Shown here: positions 38,398-52,661 of the stretch, one piece after another
Numbering within the stretch: the stretch's first letter is position 1
How the letters are laid out: every line of letters starts with the position of its first letter
Assembly (NCBI GenBank): GCA_964006375.1
Contig: OZ023265.1
Span: forward strand, 165,256,118 to 165,320,117
Reading direction: 5' to 3'
DNA from: Tillus elongatus
Lineage: Eukaryota > Arthropoda > Insecta > Coleoptera > Cleridae
Length of the DNA: 64,000 nt
Position numbers and translations under genes: made by a program
The notes under the pieces: model-generated
What the model was told of the DNA's origin: nothing
The model's database searches: none
Seen by the model: the letters and a program-made list of their open reading frames with translations, nothing else

Positions 38398-39395
38398 ACG
38401 TGTCAATAAGTCCCTGACTTTTTGAATGAAACACAGGTTTTTTGATAAAAAACGATGTTATTTATCAACATAGTCTTCTTTGAGATCTATATACTTCGTC
38501 CAACGTTTTTCCAATTTTTTTATCTCTTCCAAAAAATAAAATTTGTCGAGGTCCTCAAAATAGGTATTTTCTTGTGAGATGATTTTATTATTGGAGTCAA
38601 ATATCTTTCCGCGGAACCATTTCTTTAAGTTTGGAAACAAGAAATAGTGACTCGGGGCTAAATCCGGAGAGTTTTTGCGGATGAGGGAGCAATTCGTAGC
38701 CCAGTTTATGCAATTTCGCCATGGAGACTACACATGTGTGCACCCTTGCATTGTCTTGGTGGAAAATAACTTTTTCTTGGACAAATGCGGTCGTTTTTTC
38801 TTCAAATTGTCATTGAAGCGGTCCAATAAGTTTGTATAATATTCGCCATTGATTGTTCTTCCCTTTTGAAGATAATCAATGTGGATTATACCGCGTGCAT
38901 CCCAAAAACGGCCGCCATGACTTTATTGGCTGACAAACCCACCTTGGCCTTCTTCGGCGCCGATTCTCACGGAGAAACCCACTGTTTTGACTGCTTCTTG
39001 GTCTCTGGTGTGTTATGGTGAATCCTTGTTTCGTCCACGGTTACGAGGCGGCGCAAAACTCGTCCCTATTGCGGTTGAACAACGCCAAACAATCTTTCGA
39101 AGTGGTCACACGATTTAGTTTGTGGTCGATTGTGAGCAAACGCGGCACTCATCTTGCGAAAGGCTTTCTCATACCCAAGTGATCATGCAAAATCGAAACC
39201 ACTGAGCCATGTGATATGCCTATGGCTGTCACAATCTCCCGCACTTTCAATCTCCGATCGGCCAACACTGTATTGTGAATTGTTTCAATTGTTTCGGGTG
39301 TAGCGACCTCAACTGGGCATCCAGAACGTTCCCGCGTCATTTGTGCTTGTACGACCGCAACGAAATTAAACCACTTTTTACCATCGAAATTGATG
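38398..39395 (-). mobile_element. SETMAR-like mariner relic (family 8)
   Basis: A transposase relic fills the minus strand. The left edge acgtgtcaataagtccctga may be its 3' terminus, but no matching inverted end was found to the right, so the 5' TIR is probably lost. Confidence 0.65.
38458..39395 (-). pseudogene. Mariner transposase of the SETMAR-like group, decayed
   Basis: The N-terminal helix-turn-helix region (39149-39340) reads GCPVEVATPETIETIHNTV, then VREIVTAIGISHGSVVSIL and DHLGMRKPFAR. The middle includes FHQDNARVHTCVVSMAKLH with the second catalytic Asp. The third catalytic position reads SPDLAPSHYFLF, with His where the family has Asp. The C-terminus (38458-38640) is FPNLKKWFRGKIFDSNNKI and LEKRWTKYIDLKEDYVDK, the expected family end. 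Several frameshifts split it. This is a different mariner group from the long-TIR families elsewhere in the window. Confidence 0.88.
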
Positions 39396-39399
39396 GTCC

Positions 39400-40835
39400 A
39401 CAGTTTCCATAGTATTAATCAAGCTTAGCCTTGGTTGGAGTGGTGGTTTTTTTTCCGCAAAAAAATAATGTTTGATGAGCACACGAAATTCACTTTTTTC
39501 TTATAACTCAAGAGGTTGTCTGCTTTCAATGGCTGTCTAACACAAACTAAATGACGTGACTTGTTCAAAATTTGACAGGAGTCAACTGACATATGTTTGT
39601 TGATAGAAGCAGTGTTGCCCTTCCTATGAAGAGGCGGGAAATTCAAAAAAGTCGCAGATTTATTGACCCGCCCTCGTAGATATTGGTGTGATGAATCTAG
39701 AAGAATAGATATATTTTTGTTGAGTGGCAACTGTAACCTGTAACCGTCTTGTGCTGTAGCGTGTAATGCATGCCTATTTGTCGCAGTGCCTCCTGCCTCC
39801 TGCCTCATCCTCAGAACCGGAGAGCGCGATGTTTACACAGAATTAGCGAACTCCGTTTGGGGAAATATTGTCACTGGCTAATTATAAACATAACTCCCAG
39901 TAATTGGGCGGTGTGATGTTTACACTACGTCTCTACTCTACAAATTTACATTCGGCTGTCGAGTTATTGAATACTTATCGCTGAGGGACCCCCATAATGA
40001 ATACGGAGCTCCTGAAACTTTGTCGGCACCAGACCAACCAACCAACCAGCCAGCCAGCCAACTTATATTATACACAAAGTCTTCTGCACAGTTATTTGTT
40101 CTCATTAATGATGTGTGCTCTCTCCCAGAAACAGATCATTGTTGTGATTCCAGAATATACACACACACACCTAATTAATTGGGCAAATACAACGAATGCT
40201 GGTATTATTCTTTAGAGATTCACAGTCGGCGTTATATTGTGTTACCATAACCGACTACCTACTTTGCAAGACTAAAAGAGAGCCTGAGCCTGGCAAAACA
40301 CGTAAGTACACCATCATAATACTGCCGGTTCCTTTGCTCTCTGAAATTTCAAGATAAACACGTAATTGAATATGCAATGAAAAGGATAAAATAAACGATT
40401 ACGTTACCAATTTGTATTCAGATCTGGATTTTACTAATTATTCAGTTTGGTTACCTGCCCTTGGAGTGTACAAAGGAAGGCTCGACGTATTGATTTAATG
40501 AATTATGCAGGGTAATTTGAAATCATATAATAGCATTATTCATGGCTTTAGTGGTGGATCTAAAAATATACATAATTGGTACAATATATTAAATATGTAA
40601 TACCGTGTAAGAACTGATGTTTCCCTTCTAGATTCTTTTCTGTAAAACAGAATGTTTAATTGATAATCAAAAGTGCGATGCTATTAGATAACCTTAATTT
40701 ATTTCAGAACCACACGATTGTGGATACCTAATAAGCTGTTTTTGACCTGCCTGTTTGCAAATTTATACAAAACAAAACTCTGGTAACTAAATTGTGCCCC
40801 ATGTCTATAGTGTCAACGGATTAATCCTAAATATA
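39400..40835. other. No gene recognised
   Basis: Open frames at 39425-39808 (minus) and 39997-40215 (plus) show no family signature. A short (accaaccagccagcc)-type repeat is at 40025-40062. No TIR or repeat partner was noted for the rest. Confidence 0.4.
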
Positions 40836-40841
40836 AAAAAG

Positions 40842-41155
40842 TCTGGACGCAGCAAGTGCGTTATGGTAGTGAATTTTCATTAAAATGTTTTTAATAACAA
40901 ATATGTCTCTTTTTTTAATAGAAAACAGGCATAACATTTGGTTACCAGTATAACCTATATAGTAGAAACAATGTACCATATTTCATCAAAATGACTTTAT
41001 TGTTTGAAAATGTACAAAAATTTTCCGAAAATAAACTTAAAATATTCCAGAAAAAACTGGTTCCTGGCCAACGAACGTTAGGTTAGTAGCAAATTGAGCT
41101 ATTGAAATTTGAGACTGTAATGAAAATTCGCTACTGTAACGCACTTTCTGCGTCC
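40842..41155. mobile_element. Miniature inverted-repeat element, GACGCAG family
   Basis: The left end gtctggacgcagcaagtgcg, followed by ttatggtagtgaattttcat, is mirrored by the right end gaaaattcgctactgtaacg and cactttctgcgtcc. About 315 bases with no coding capacity. Relatives: 408-424/1928-2160, 18421, 23805, 37733-38040, 44645-44975 and 51855-51890. Confidence 0.8.
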
Positions 41156-41164
41156 ATTATAAGT

Positions 41165-41515
41165 TAAAGTCGGTTGCAGGAAAGAACAACCACTTGTGAG
41201 GCCACGGAAAAGTCCCCGGCTGTATTAAATCTGGAACGGTTTCACTAAGTTAGGGAACTAACAAACAACCACATGTGCTATTCAAATTGAATTAAGTCTT
41301 AAAAGTTTTCATCTCGTCCTAATTGAATTTGTCATATAAAAACTCGCTAAAAAATTCTTCGGAATTACACAACCTGATCAGGTAACGGTAAAATGAAATG
41401 AGACTAAAAGAAATTTAAAAAAAAAGTCACTAACTGAGATTAAAACGCGTGTCATAGGAGTCCATTATTAAATCCACACTGCTTCCTACACCTCTCGGCC
41501 ATTGTCGACATGAAT
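41165..41515 (-). mobile_element. tRNA-derived SINE family 2, copy b
   Basis: On the minus strand the head aatggccgagaggtgtagg with a tRNA-like variable region and tttaatctcagttagtgac is followed by the family body (gttacctgatcaggttgtg, then gtttcactaagttagggaac in plus at 41227). Same length and order as 30136-30465. Confidence 0.75.
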
Positions 41516-41564
41516 GTATGAACAGGTATATATTCTAGTATATTAATTTTCTAACATAGTGATT

Positions 41565-41760
41565 ATTTAACTCGCTGAAAAAATCATCGGAATTTTATAA
41601 TCTGATCAGATAACGGTAAAATGAAATAAAAGACCAAAAAAAAAAGTAAAAAAAAAGTGAAGTCACTAACTGGGATTAGAACGCGTGTTATAGGAGTCCA
41701 TTATTATATTTACTCTCATCTCTTCACCGCTCGGCCATTCTCGACATGACAGATCTATCT
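41565..41760 (-). mobile_element. tRNA-derived SINE family 2, copy c, truncated
   Basis: Head gaatggccgagcggtgaag and ttctaatcccagttagtgac with part of the body (taccgttatctgatcagat). It lies head-to-tail with copy b, about 50 bases away. Confidence 0.75.
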
Positions 41761-41984
41761 AGTAACAGGTATATACCCTAGTATATTAATTTGGTAACGT
41801 ATTGATTATTTACACCATACAATTTTTGTTTAAAATTGATTTTTTTATCATATTTTAACGAAATGAAGGAAAACGACCTAGGAGTTTGTTAGTCATTTTG
41901 AGCCGTATTCTTAACTCATAAAGCGCTAATGCATACTAATGTACGACTACGAGAATTATCAATTTTGACGTTTAAACTTTTTTT

Positions 41985-42490
<506 letters not shown>

Positions 42491-43080
42491 TTTCAAGAAC
42501 ATTCACTAAAAATACACAACAAAACAATACACAAAATAAATACTTTAGAAAGTAAAACGAAAAATGTGCGAATGGTCTGATAACACACAGACACACAAAG
42601 TTAAACGAAACCATGTCATAGAAAAATAAAACTTTTACTTTGAGATCTATACAGATTCACCAAGTTCGCATCATATGGATTTTTTTATTATTTAATTTAG
42701 GCAAATGTAAAGTCCATACACAGTTTTACTTTGAAAATAATGCAAATGGCCTTGGCGATTTTTTATCGATACCTATCCAATATAACTTTTAAAAATAAGT
42801 TTAATAAATTGGGTCATTTTTTAGTTGCGGAAAATGTTGAATTAAAAAGTGGTTTCTAGTTTTCTACCCACTTACTAAATTTGGAATACCTTGTTTTTTT
42901 TCATGTTTTCTTAACCTAACAATTTTTTGGCTTATTTGAATCTATCGAAATCACGAAAGAGCCGTTATGATGGAAATACACTCAACTGCCGGAGGTTTCT
43001 TTTTCAAGACTTCAGAGCAAAATTTGTGCTATTCAGTTTCATCATCTTGTAGTACATCAAAAAGAGGGACACAAAGTTAA
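42491..43080. other. No gene recognised
   Basis: AT-rich with no protein signature or repeat partner identified. Confidence 0.4.
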
Positions 43081-43084
43081 AATA

Positions 43085-43330
43085 AATTCAGAAACACACA
43101 CTTTAAGAACTATTGCTGAGATTCCACCGGGTCCTGGTGCCTTTTTGATATTTAAATTTTTCGATATGTGCTTTACACGACAATATCTGAAAAACATTTA
43201 TCTCATTTTTGACCTAACAAATAGATTAGTTGGTGGGTTCCTCTCCTGCGGATTAAGTGTCGAATTTAAAGCATCTACTACTATAATTTTTGTCAAAGAT
43301 CAAAAACGTCAGGTATTATTTGAAGATGAA
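43085..43330 (-). pseudogene. LINE reverse-transcriptase fragment, third family
   Basis: The complement reads NLNIKKAPGPGGISAIVLK, matching the conserved K-A-x-G-x-D-G-I block at the start of LINE RT domains (KASGLDEIPAIVLKK in copy C). It is preceded by a short RT-linker-like stretch with stops. The usual acidic residue before GI is Gly here. Too short for clade assignment. Confidence 0.5.
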
Positions 43331-43430
43331 ATGATTTTGTCCCCTATTAATTGGGGAAAGTTGTTTTTCCACTGAATTCCAATAACTCAATTTTCTCGCT
43401 TGCTTTTTATTGATTTTTTAAAATTTACTA

Positions 43431-44640
<1,210 letters not shown>

Positions 44641-44644
44641 GATA

Positions 44645-44978
44645 AAATAAATTCTGAACGCGGCAAGTGTATTTTGGTAGCAAATTTCCATTAAATGCTT
44701 TAACTTTCAATAATTCAATTTGTTATTATCTTCAGGTTCGGAAACCATTTTTTTTCGGGAACATTTTAAGTTTATTTTAGGAAACTTTTTCTATATTTTC
44801 AAATATTCAACTTATTTTGATGAAATATGGTACACTGTTTCTACAATAATATAGTTTATACTCGTAACCAAATTTGATACCTGCTTTCATTAAAAAAAAA
44901 AATGCACAAAAAAGACATATTTGCTATTAAAAACATTTTTATGAAAACTCACGCACTTGCTGCATTCAAACTTTTCAG
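44645..44978. mobile_element. Miniature inverted-repeat element, GACGCAG family
   Basis: The left end tctgaacgcggcaagtg is mirrored by cgcacttgctgcattcaaac on the right; internal sequence (ggtttatactcgtaaccaaa-like region near 44850) matches the family. Confidence 0.7.
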
Positions 44979-45085
44979 TCTAATTCGTTGAGTAGTACTG
45001 TATAATTGGCATAATGTAAAACTTTAAGCTCGCGAGTATTTTATTTTTACATCTTTCTTCTCCAAGTAGTTTTTTATTATATTAT

Positions 45086-45527
45086 TGTTACGTTCTACGG
45101 GGTTCTGGATTTGTTGACCAAGAAAACACAGCTTTTCAAACTACTAATTTATTATAACCAACTATTGTCCAACACCAGTATCAACTAAACTATTTCTCTC
45201 TATTATTAAATGTCCATAGAACTATATTCCACTATTCGCCTTCTATGATCGCTTCTTATACACCAACACTTACTGCTGACTCGCTTAATACTCTATGATC
45301 ACTTATTTTACACCGCACTAACTCAATACTGAACTAAATCACTCTATGTACCGTTCGTCCATTTATACTCTTTATAGAGATTCTAGACTTTCTACACTTT
45401 TCTACACCTGTCACTGCTGGTCCCTTCTAGAAATATCATTCCAGGGTGTTCGCTGTTACCAACACACTACAACTGACTATAGATATAACAAAGTCCATAA
45501 ACTTAATTCTCATAGACAAATGTGACA
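45086..45527 (-). repeat. 3' LTR of gypsy element 2
   Basis: 442 bases; on the minus strand it starts tgtcacatttgtctatg and ends gaacgtaaca. It is about 55 bases longer than its partner, which lacks a segment around 45250-45300. The adjoining aagaggacggcag (complement of 45528-45540) is a plausible polypurine tract. Confidence 0.88.
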
Positions 45528-45559
45528 CTGCCGTCCTCTTATATTCGATCGTCCTGGTC

Positions 45560-46080
45560 GATTTCTGACATTTCTTGGTATAGCGGAAGTCTGTGCATAT
45601 GGACCACCTTTATCTTGCTCTTCGGGCTCCTCTAAATGCGATAGACAACGTAATTGATCCTTTAGACCACCTTATAAGGACCTTCCAATAATTTCTGTAG
45701 TTTCGGTGACCGCGTACTGGATTCTAGAACCACACACGATCTCCTTCTTTAAAACCAAATGAATAAGCTCGCACGTCATAATGGGTCTTCATGCGGTCGC
45801 TTTCTTTTCATATATGCTTTCCAACAGCAAAGTTGATGGTTTTTCTTCGCGTGAATATGTCGGAGCTTTCTTCAAGAGAAGTTCTTACGTGGTATTGGCT
45901 CTTCCGTGTAGTTGCTCTCATTCTCATGTTTCTACTTGCAAAAATAGCTCGGCGGGCCCTATTCACCCTGTGGACATCGGCTCTCTTCCAACAAATGTGT
46001 TCACTGACCTTTTTATGGGTTGGCTTCACATTTACATGGTCTCTATACTCTTCGTTTTGTACTTCTCTCATAATGTCTTC
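45560..46080 (-). pseudogene. pol: Integrase C-terminal remnant of gypsy element 2
   Basis: On the minus strand MKTHYDVRAYSFGFKEGDRV with one stop before it (at about 45805) and WKVLIRWSKGS after it. This is the usual C-terminal segment of gypsy integrases (GF-x-EGDxVW). The catalytic core and zinc finger are absent. The membrane-protein-like plus-strand frame at 45781-46317 is only its antisense. Confidence 0.7.
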
Positions 46081-46149
46081 TCCACTTGCTTCTGGCTAAC
46101 TAACTGGGTCGTCTCTTCCTCTCACAGCTCTCTTCACTTGAATGGCACT

Positions 46150-46590
46150 TTCACGGCAGGCGTTGCTATTTTCCTCTATAGTGATTTTCCGCACTACCAG
46201 GTTACTGCCAGGCGACATTATTATTTCTTCACCGCCGATAATCAGGATGTTAGAGCCAAGATCAAGTTTAGCGCACTGACCTTGAAGTATGTCCTAGCCA
46301 ATTATAATCGGGTCTGATATGGCGGCGACTATGGCTCTCTGCCTTGCCTTCCATGTCCCAATTTGCAGCTCGACATGTCAGTTTCGCCAAATACCTGGAT
46401 CCGATCACCGCCGGCTGCATTTACTCTGTACACTTTGCCTGGCTCTCTTACTTGCCATCTTGGGACCATGTCGCGGTAATAATCGTCCTAGGTGCGCCTG
46501 TGTCGACGACCATCTGGGTCTTATTACGGCTTACGTATCGGTCTACGACGAGAGCGCTGCCAGAATGGCTAACCTGAGAAATAGGTACCG
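46150..46590 (-). pseudogene. pol: Aspartic protease remnant of gypsy element 2
   Basis: On the minus strand VVDTGAPRTIITA (catalytic Asp-Thr-Gly, about 46490-46530) is preceded by LVVDRYVSRNKTQM. Further on, DPIIIG, a stop and DILQGQCAKLDL match the end of gypsy proteases. The frame then passes without RT into the integrase tail, which defines the internal deletion near 46080-46150. Confidence 0.72.
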
Positions 46591-46609
46591 GCCTTAGCTG
46601 CGCGTGATC

Positions 46610-47945
46610 TTAGTGCCCACCTTTGCCGCTTATATGTCCCACCTTGCCGCAGTTCCAGCAGCGCAAGGCAGTTGCACGGTGAGCTCTTATTGGGTGTCCA
46701 TGAGACGTCGGCCTTATTTGTTCTGCTATTTTCTCTAGTAGCTGCATGATATTGGATGGATCTATTTTATTTTCTTTTTGGACTTGAAGACTCCGAACTT
46801 TCACGTGACTTTCTGACGCTTGCTTTACCGCTTCAAACTCCAAGGAATGTGCCAAAGCATTGCTCAAGTTTTTGAGTCTCGTCATCCTCAGCGCCTATTG
46901 CATGTCGATATATCTGATGCAGTCAATGAAGGTTTGCAGCGATAGCTGGTTTAAACACTCCATCAGAGCGATGGGGTAGGCTAATCTTGTCAGTCTGACA
47001 ACGTCGGCGTGGAGATGTTGGAGACTTCGGCCCGATTTCTGATAACGATTTTTCAACTGCAATTGATACAGCTGTTGTAAATGCTGGTCGCCAAGCCTCA
47101 TCTCTAATTGAGATTTAATACTGTCAAAACTCAACGGTTTTTCTCTGGGAATACCTTGGAGCACATCTAGGGCATCTCCTCTGAGAGCCACAACTGGTGA
47201 AGTCGCTTTCTCTCTCTCGCCCCAACCATTTGCTGTAGCAGCGGCTTCAAACTGGCGTAGATAAATACCCCACGGGACTGAGCCATCAAATGTGGGCACC
47301 TTAATGCTTACGACTGGGCTATCTTCGAGCCTGATGTTTCCCTTAACTAGGGTATCATATTTCTTTTCTAGTGATTGTATTTTCTCCTGTGCCTCTGCTT
47401 GTACTTCCTGCACACTCATAAGCATGTCATGTACATCGTCACTGATACCCCTTACTCGACTTTATACTTGTTGGAAATGTCGTCTTTTACCTGCTTCATA
47501 CGTTCGTCCACACATAAAGTAATATTCTCAATTCTGCTGGCTTGTTCTTGCAGAATTTTCTTTGTTTGTTGTCATCTCTTCTTCTCATTTCTTCCTTTGC
47601 TTATGCGTCCCTTTTTCTCAGTTCCTCTCTTATCTCTTCGTCTCTTTTTCTAGTTTCTTCTTTGGCTTTTTCGTCTTTTTTTCTGACCCCTTCATCTCTT
47701 TTTCCCATTTGTTCTTTGACTGCTTCGTCTCTTTTTGTGACCTCTTCATCTCTTTTTCTCATTTCTTCTTTGGTTTCTTCGTCTCTTTTTCTGGCCTCTT
47801 CATGTCTTTTTCTCATTTATTTTTTGGCTTATTCGTCTCTTCTTCTCATTTCTCTATCTCTTTTTCTTGCTTCTTCTTTCATTTCTTTAATCAATTCCAA
47901 TAGCTGGGCGTCCATATTGGCCGTTGCGCTACGTGTCTTAGGCAT
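46610..47945 (-). pseudogene. gag: Gag of gypsy element 2 with coiled coil and altered zinc knuckle
   Basis: It starts at 47945 with MPKTRSATANMDAQLLELIK, then a charged heptad-like region (RKRDEETKEEMRKRDEEV and related, 47601-47870) that should form a coiled coil. The capsid region (46895-47425) reads VKVPTFDGSVPWGIYLRQFE, ALRGDALDVLQGI and LEMRLGDQHLQQLYQLQLKN. After an in-frame TAG near 46892 the frame continues to the nucleocapsid CWNCGKVGHISGKGGH, where the last Cys of the CCHC knuckle is Gly. A frameshift lies between 47430 and 47600. It normally binds and packages RNA. Confidence 0.87.
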
Positions 47946-48099
47946 AGACGTACTTAAAGCTGGTACACAGTTCATTCTGTTTCAAGAACACACCCAGTTA
48001 TGAATTACTGCTGACACTGATCTTCCAGAGATTCTAGAAATTTCCACGTTGTTCAACGAATATTCTGGAAATTATTTCCGTCAGCAGCTTGAAAATTCC

Positions 48100-48114
48100 A
48101 GTTCTGACACCAAT
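48100..48114 (-). promoter_or_regulatory. Primer-binding site of gypsy element 2
   Basis: On the minus strand attggtgtcagaactgg follows the 5' LTR end. TGGTGTCAGAA is a common tRNA primer site of gypsy-group elements; the tRNA was not identified. Confidence 0.6.
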
Positions 48115-48500
48115 TGTTACGTTCACGGTGTTCTGGATTTGTTGACTAACAAAACACAGCTTTTCAAACTACTATTTATTATAACCAACTTTGTTTCAAC
48201 ACCAGTATCAAGAAAAATATTTCTCTCTATTATTAAATGTCCATAGAACTATATTGCACTATCCGCCTTCTATGTTTTTTGTTTTACACCGCGCTAACTC
48301 AACACTGAACTAACTCACTCTATGTACCGTTTGTCTATTTATACTGTCCATAGAGATTCTAGACCTTCTACACTATTCTACACCTATCACTTCTGGTCCC
48401 TTCTAGAAATATCATTCCAGAGTGTCTGTTACCAACACACTACAACTAACCATGGATGTAACAAAGTCCATAAACTTAATTATCATAGACAAATGTGACA
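48115..48500 (-). repeat. 5' LTR of gypsy element 2
   Basis: 386 bases, direct partner of 45086-45527 with scattered substitutions and deletions. On the minus strand it starts tgtcacatttgtctatg. Confidence 0.9.
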
Positions 48501-48631
48501 TTATATATCCATGAATATGTTAGATTACTATCACATAATACGTTGGTGAGAATAGTCACAAAACTTCCTGTGACTTCTTACACATGCTCTGTTGCCATCA
48601 TCATTTACACAGTGTACTTTTAAAATATGTC

Positions 48632-48711
48632 ACAGTTTTAAACAGAGATAACGACAGAAGTTTTAAACAGAGATAACGACAGAAGTTGTAAACAGAGATA
48701 ACGACAGAAGT
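48632..48711. repeat. Tandem repeat, three 25-base units
   Basis: The unit is ttttaaacagagataacgac followed by agaag, three times, with one T to G change in the third. Confidence 0.95.
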
Positions 48712-48719
48712 TTTAATTT

Positions 48720-49330
48720 AAACTATTAAAAAATAAATATACAAAATTTAATGTATTATTGATCTCAGATTTGTTATATCTACGTGTTGCCTTGGGAAAG
48801 CCATCATTTTTATTTTATTATTTTGTTTGCAAAGTAATTTAATGAAAAACACTTTCCCATTTCGACTATCACATAGAGAGTTCGCATTATTTTTCTACCA
48901 TTTCGAACGATTCATATTCAAATTGATATAATAGCGTGGGCTATGGAAACCTTATTATTAGTTCAGTCAAAGGAGATTCCACTTCTCCATCCAATTCCGA
49001 AATTTATTATAGAAGTTTGGATGAGTTGAGTAGAAAATCACTTTTCTAGATTGTCTGCTTTCTCCATTTAATTCGTTTGCTATTATTGTTTGGTTTTCAT
49101 TTACTTGTTCCCAAACACATCTATATTGATATATAACCAACCACGAGACTTTTATAGGGAAAACTACAAAATAATAATAGTCCTCCTTTATTTGAACCCC
49201 AATAAAATATAGAAAACACGATATATGTTTGTTTTTAACATTACCCGATATTAGATCTTTTCTTCAAATATATTACTAGAAGATAATTACTTTTATATTA
49301 TATAATATGATGTTAATGTATGTATGTATT
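48720..49330. other. No gene recognised
   Basis: AT-rich sequence without protein-like frames or repeat partner in the window. Confidence 0.4.
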
Positions 49331-49334
49331 TTTC

Positions 49335-49620
49335 TGCTTTGACTCCGACCTATTTCTGCACCTATGGCCAATCACCAACGTCAGAGAACAGTTTTACCTT
49401 ACAATCCCTAAAATCAAAGTAGGAATCTCAAACGTGCTCAACATCGCATGTCATACAAGACGGACGGCTTTATGCTTGATTCAATTATGAAAACGTGCAG
49501 ATATTTCACTTGTTTTTAACACAATGACACAACAAAAAGTTATATGGCGCTGCTAGTGGGAATCGAAAACACGACCTTTCGCCCCATAATCCCATGTTTT
49601 TACCGCTAGGCTGCCAAGGC
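49335..49620 (-). mobile_element. Older SINE with a different tRNA-like head but the family-1 body
   Basis: On the minus strand the head ggcagcctagcggtaaaaac with tttcgattcccactagcag (B box) is followed by catgcgatgttgagcacgtt and ggtgattggccatagg, which is the family-1 body. The head differs from copies a-d. This may be a related family that shares its central and 3' domains. Confidence 0.65.
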
Positions 49621-49643
49621 TACGTTTCTAGAGAATTTTCGTA

Positions 49644-50690
<1,047 letters not shown>

Positions 50691-50691
50691 C

Positions 50692-50900
50692 GTGTGCCTA
50701 GATGGCGCAGGGGGCATTGCCCTTACCTCCTAAGCAGAAAGTTACGCGATCGAATCCAGATCGTTGAATGTATTGTTTTTTAATGTTTTATTTTGACATT
50801 AGGAGAAACAATAGTGCAGAGATTTCATACGTTTTGAACAAGATTTCATTTTTGTTTAAAACGCCTAAATAACTGTGTCACCTTCCATATCGTCACAACG
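50692..50900 (+). mobile_element. tRNA-derived SINE, third family (single copy)
   Basis: gtgcctagatggcgcagggg followed by ttacgcgatcgaatccagat has A- and B-box spacing like a tRNA gene, then a non-tRNA AT-rich tail. The anticodon arm is not tRNA-like enough for a functional gene. No second copy was seen here. Confidence 0.5.
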
Positions 50901-50929
50901 TGTGGAATGATCGCATAACTTTATAAATA

Positions 50930-51890
50930 AAAATTCGCTTAAACGTCGTAAAAGTACCAAAACACATAGAAAACGTTATTTGGGAACGAACATTTATTTT
51001 GCCTGTCGGTATGTATGTCCGTCTGTTTGTAGCCACGATAACTTTAGAACGAATTGAAATATCGTCTTCAAATTTGGTATAGAGTTAACATCCGGCAAAC
51101 GAACGGTTTGCATTGTTTTTAGGTAAAACTGGCTCCTGGGGGTAGGGAATGATCTGTGGTGATTTGGTGAAAATTGAAATTGTTTCGTTAAAACTCAATT
51201 AATATAACGTTTCAGGGTTTTATTATTAGAAAACTTTTAATTTCATCCAACGTCTGGTATTGTGTGTTGAAATTAAATTAAGGGTTGAATGTGTGGGGAT
51301 GTAATATTGTTGACAAAAGTTTCGAATTTTTTTTGCCCAAATGGCGTAAAAAGTCTCGAAGCATATAGAAAACTTGATTCTGGAACGAAAATATGTTTGT
51401 CTGTCGGTCTTTATTTATACGAATTGAGATATCATCTTCAAATTTGGCATCCAGTTAGCACCCGACAAAGGAACGCTTCGAAGTATTTTTGGGTAAGATC
51501 GCTTCAGAGGGTAGGGGTTAATAAGGGGTGATTTGGTGAAAATTTACATTTTTCCAATTAAACTCTAGTAACATAACGTTTTAAAAATTTATGGGTACAG
51601 AAATACAAATATTTTCTTTGTGGTCAAGTCATGGGCCCTAAATTTATACCATGAGAATGTCTTTCTAAAGAAAATAAATTGTCACAGCTATGTGGAAGTT
51701 ATGATTCAATTTGGAACAATATTTTTTACACAGTAAGGTTATTTTGATGAAATATGGTAGGTACGTGACTCCTACTATAAATGTTTTACTTTCTACCAAA
51801 TCTTATGTCTTTCATTGAACAAAATACATATTTGGGATTCAATACTTGTTTTTGGAAATTCGCACTTGCTGCGTCCAGGCTTTTTTAAAT
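50930..51890 (-). repeat. Dispersed repeat R, inverse copy
   Basis: The inverse of 18421-18771 plus 20093-20960 without the LINE. It passes through gtcggtatgtatgtccgtct, gaacgaattgaaatatcgtc, ttgggtaagatcgcttcag and atgggccctaaatttatacc to gcacttgctgcgtccaggc. It serves as the empty-site reference for LINE E. Confidence 0.75.
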
Positions 51891-51899
51891 ATTTTTTCA

Positions 51900-52540
51900 T
51901 TAGTAGGGTGATTTGTATATTTCAGCCTGACCTAATACACTCTAGTAGATAAAAGAGGAATGGGAGTTTTAGAAAGTAACAGTATTACGAGGACTCTATC
52001 TCAATATTGTGACTGTAGAGGATACAATGTGCTGGACACAGGGGAAGTCAACAATCCTGGAATCAAAGGGACTGATCAGTGTGGATGATCCCTGGGCAGA
52101 CAGGCAGGCAATATAGCCGGTGGGGTCCCAGCTTAATTATCGCCAGTCAATTAATCGACAAAAACCAGGGATGAGTAGATCTAGTGTTCGTCGGGTCGAG
52201 CACTCGCCATTCGCCACTCTCCTGTCGCAATTAGTACCTATTAGAAGAGTTGCAGCTTCCTGTTCTTCCCCGTGCCCTAAGCATTCCCATCGCCCCCAGA
52301 AAGAAACAGTTAGAGACACGCAGTGAAAAGAGAAAAACACCAAATTAGGTTTATTGAGTTCTCTATGGTATGGTTAAAGCGAAACTCAGCCTTTCTCTGA
52401 TCCGCTGCTGGCCAGCGGTCACAGGCCGTATTAGCGGCAGTTAAATGAAAAGAAAACGATATACAGTAGGTATCGATTATGGCTTTTTTTTACTCTACTT
52501 TATCAGCCAGCAGTTACCTTTCTCACATACATAATATATT
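51900..52540. other. No gene recognised
   Basis: Less AT-rich than its surroundings. At 52340-52372 caccaaattaggtttattga resembles an inner part of the right TIR of the adjacent mariner (about 57302-57322), suggesting an older TIR fragment. Frames at 52120-52343 on both strands have no family signature. Confidence 0.4.
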
Positions 52541-52661
52541 TATACAGGGTGTGGCGCCAAGACATTTAGTTAGACGTTTCTCAATAACTACTCGGATTTG
52601 AAATTCGAAAATTTACACACATACGAATGTACGAAGGCGTAGAACGGCCGCTAGATGAAAA

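Larger units (their letters stand above)
45086..48500 (-). mobile_element. Gypsy-type LTR retrotransposon 2, internally deleted, with target duplication
   Basis: Two direct LTRs (45086-45527 and 48115-48500) each have TGT...ACA ends on the minus strand. TTAT occurs on both flanks (45082-45085 and 48501-48504). Minus-strand order: LTR, primer site, gag, protease, integrase tail, LTR. RT, RNase H and most of the integrase are missing. It is therefore a deletion derivative that could only move with help from another copy. Confidence 0.92.

Noticed and set aside
45781..46317. 178-residue plus-strand frame with hydrophobic stretches resembling a membrane protein
   Set aside because: The minus strand here carries protease and integrase remnants of a gypsy element bounded by two LTRs. 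The plus frame is antisense.
47542..48003. Phe/Ser-rich plus-strand frames that look like repetitive membrane segments
   Set aside because: They are the antisense of the RKRDEE coiled-coil region of the minus-strand Gag.
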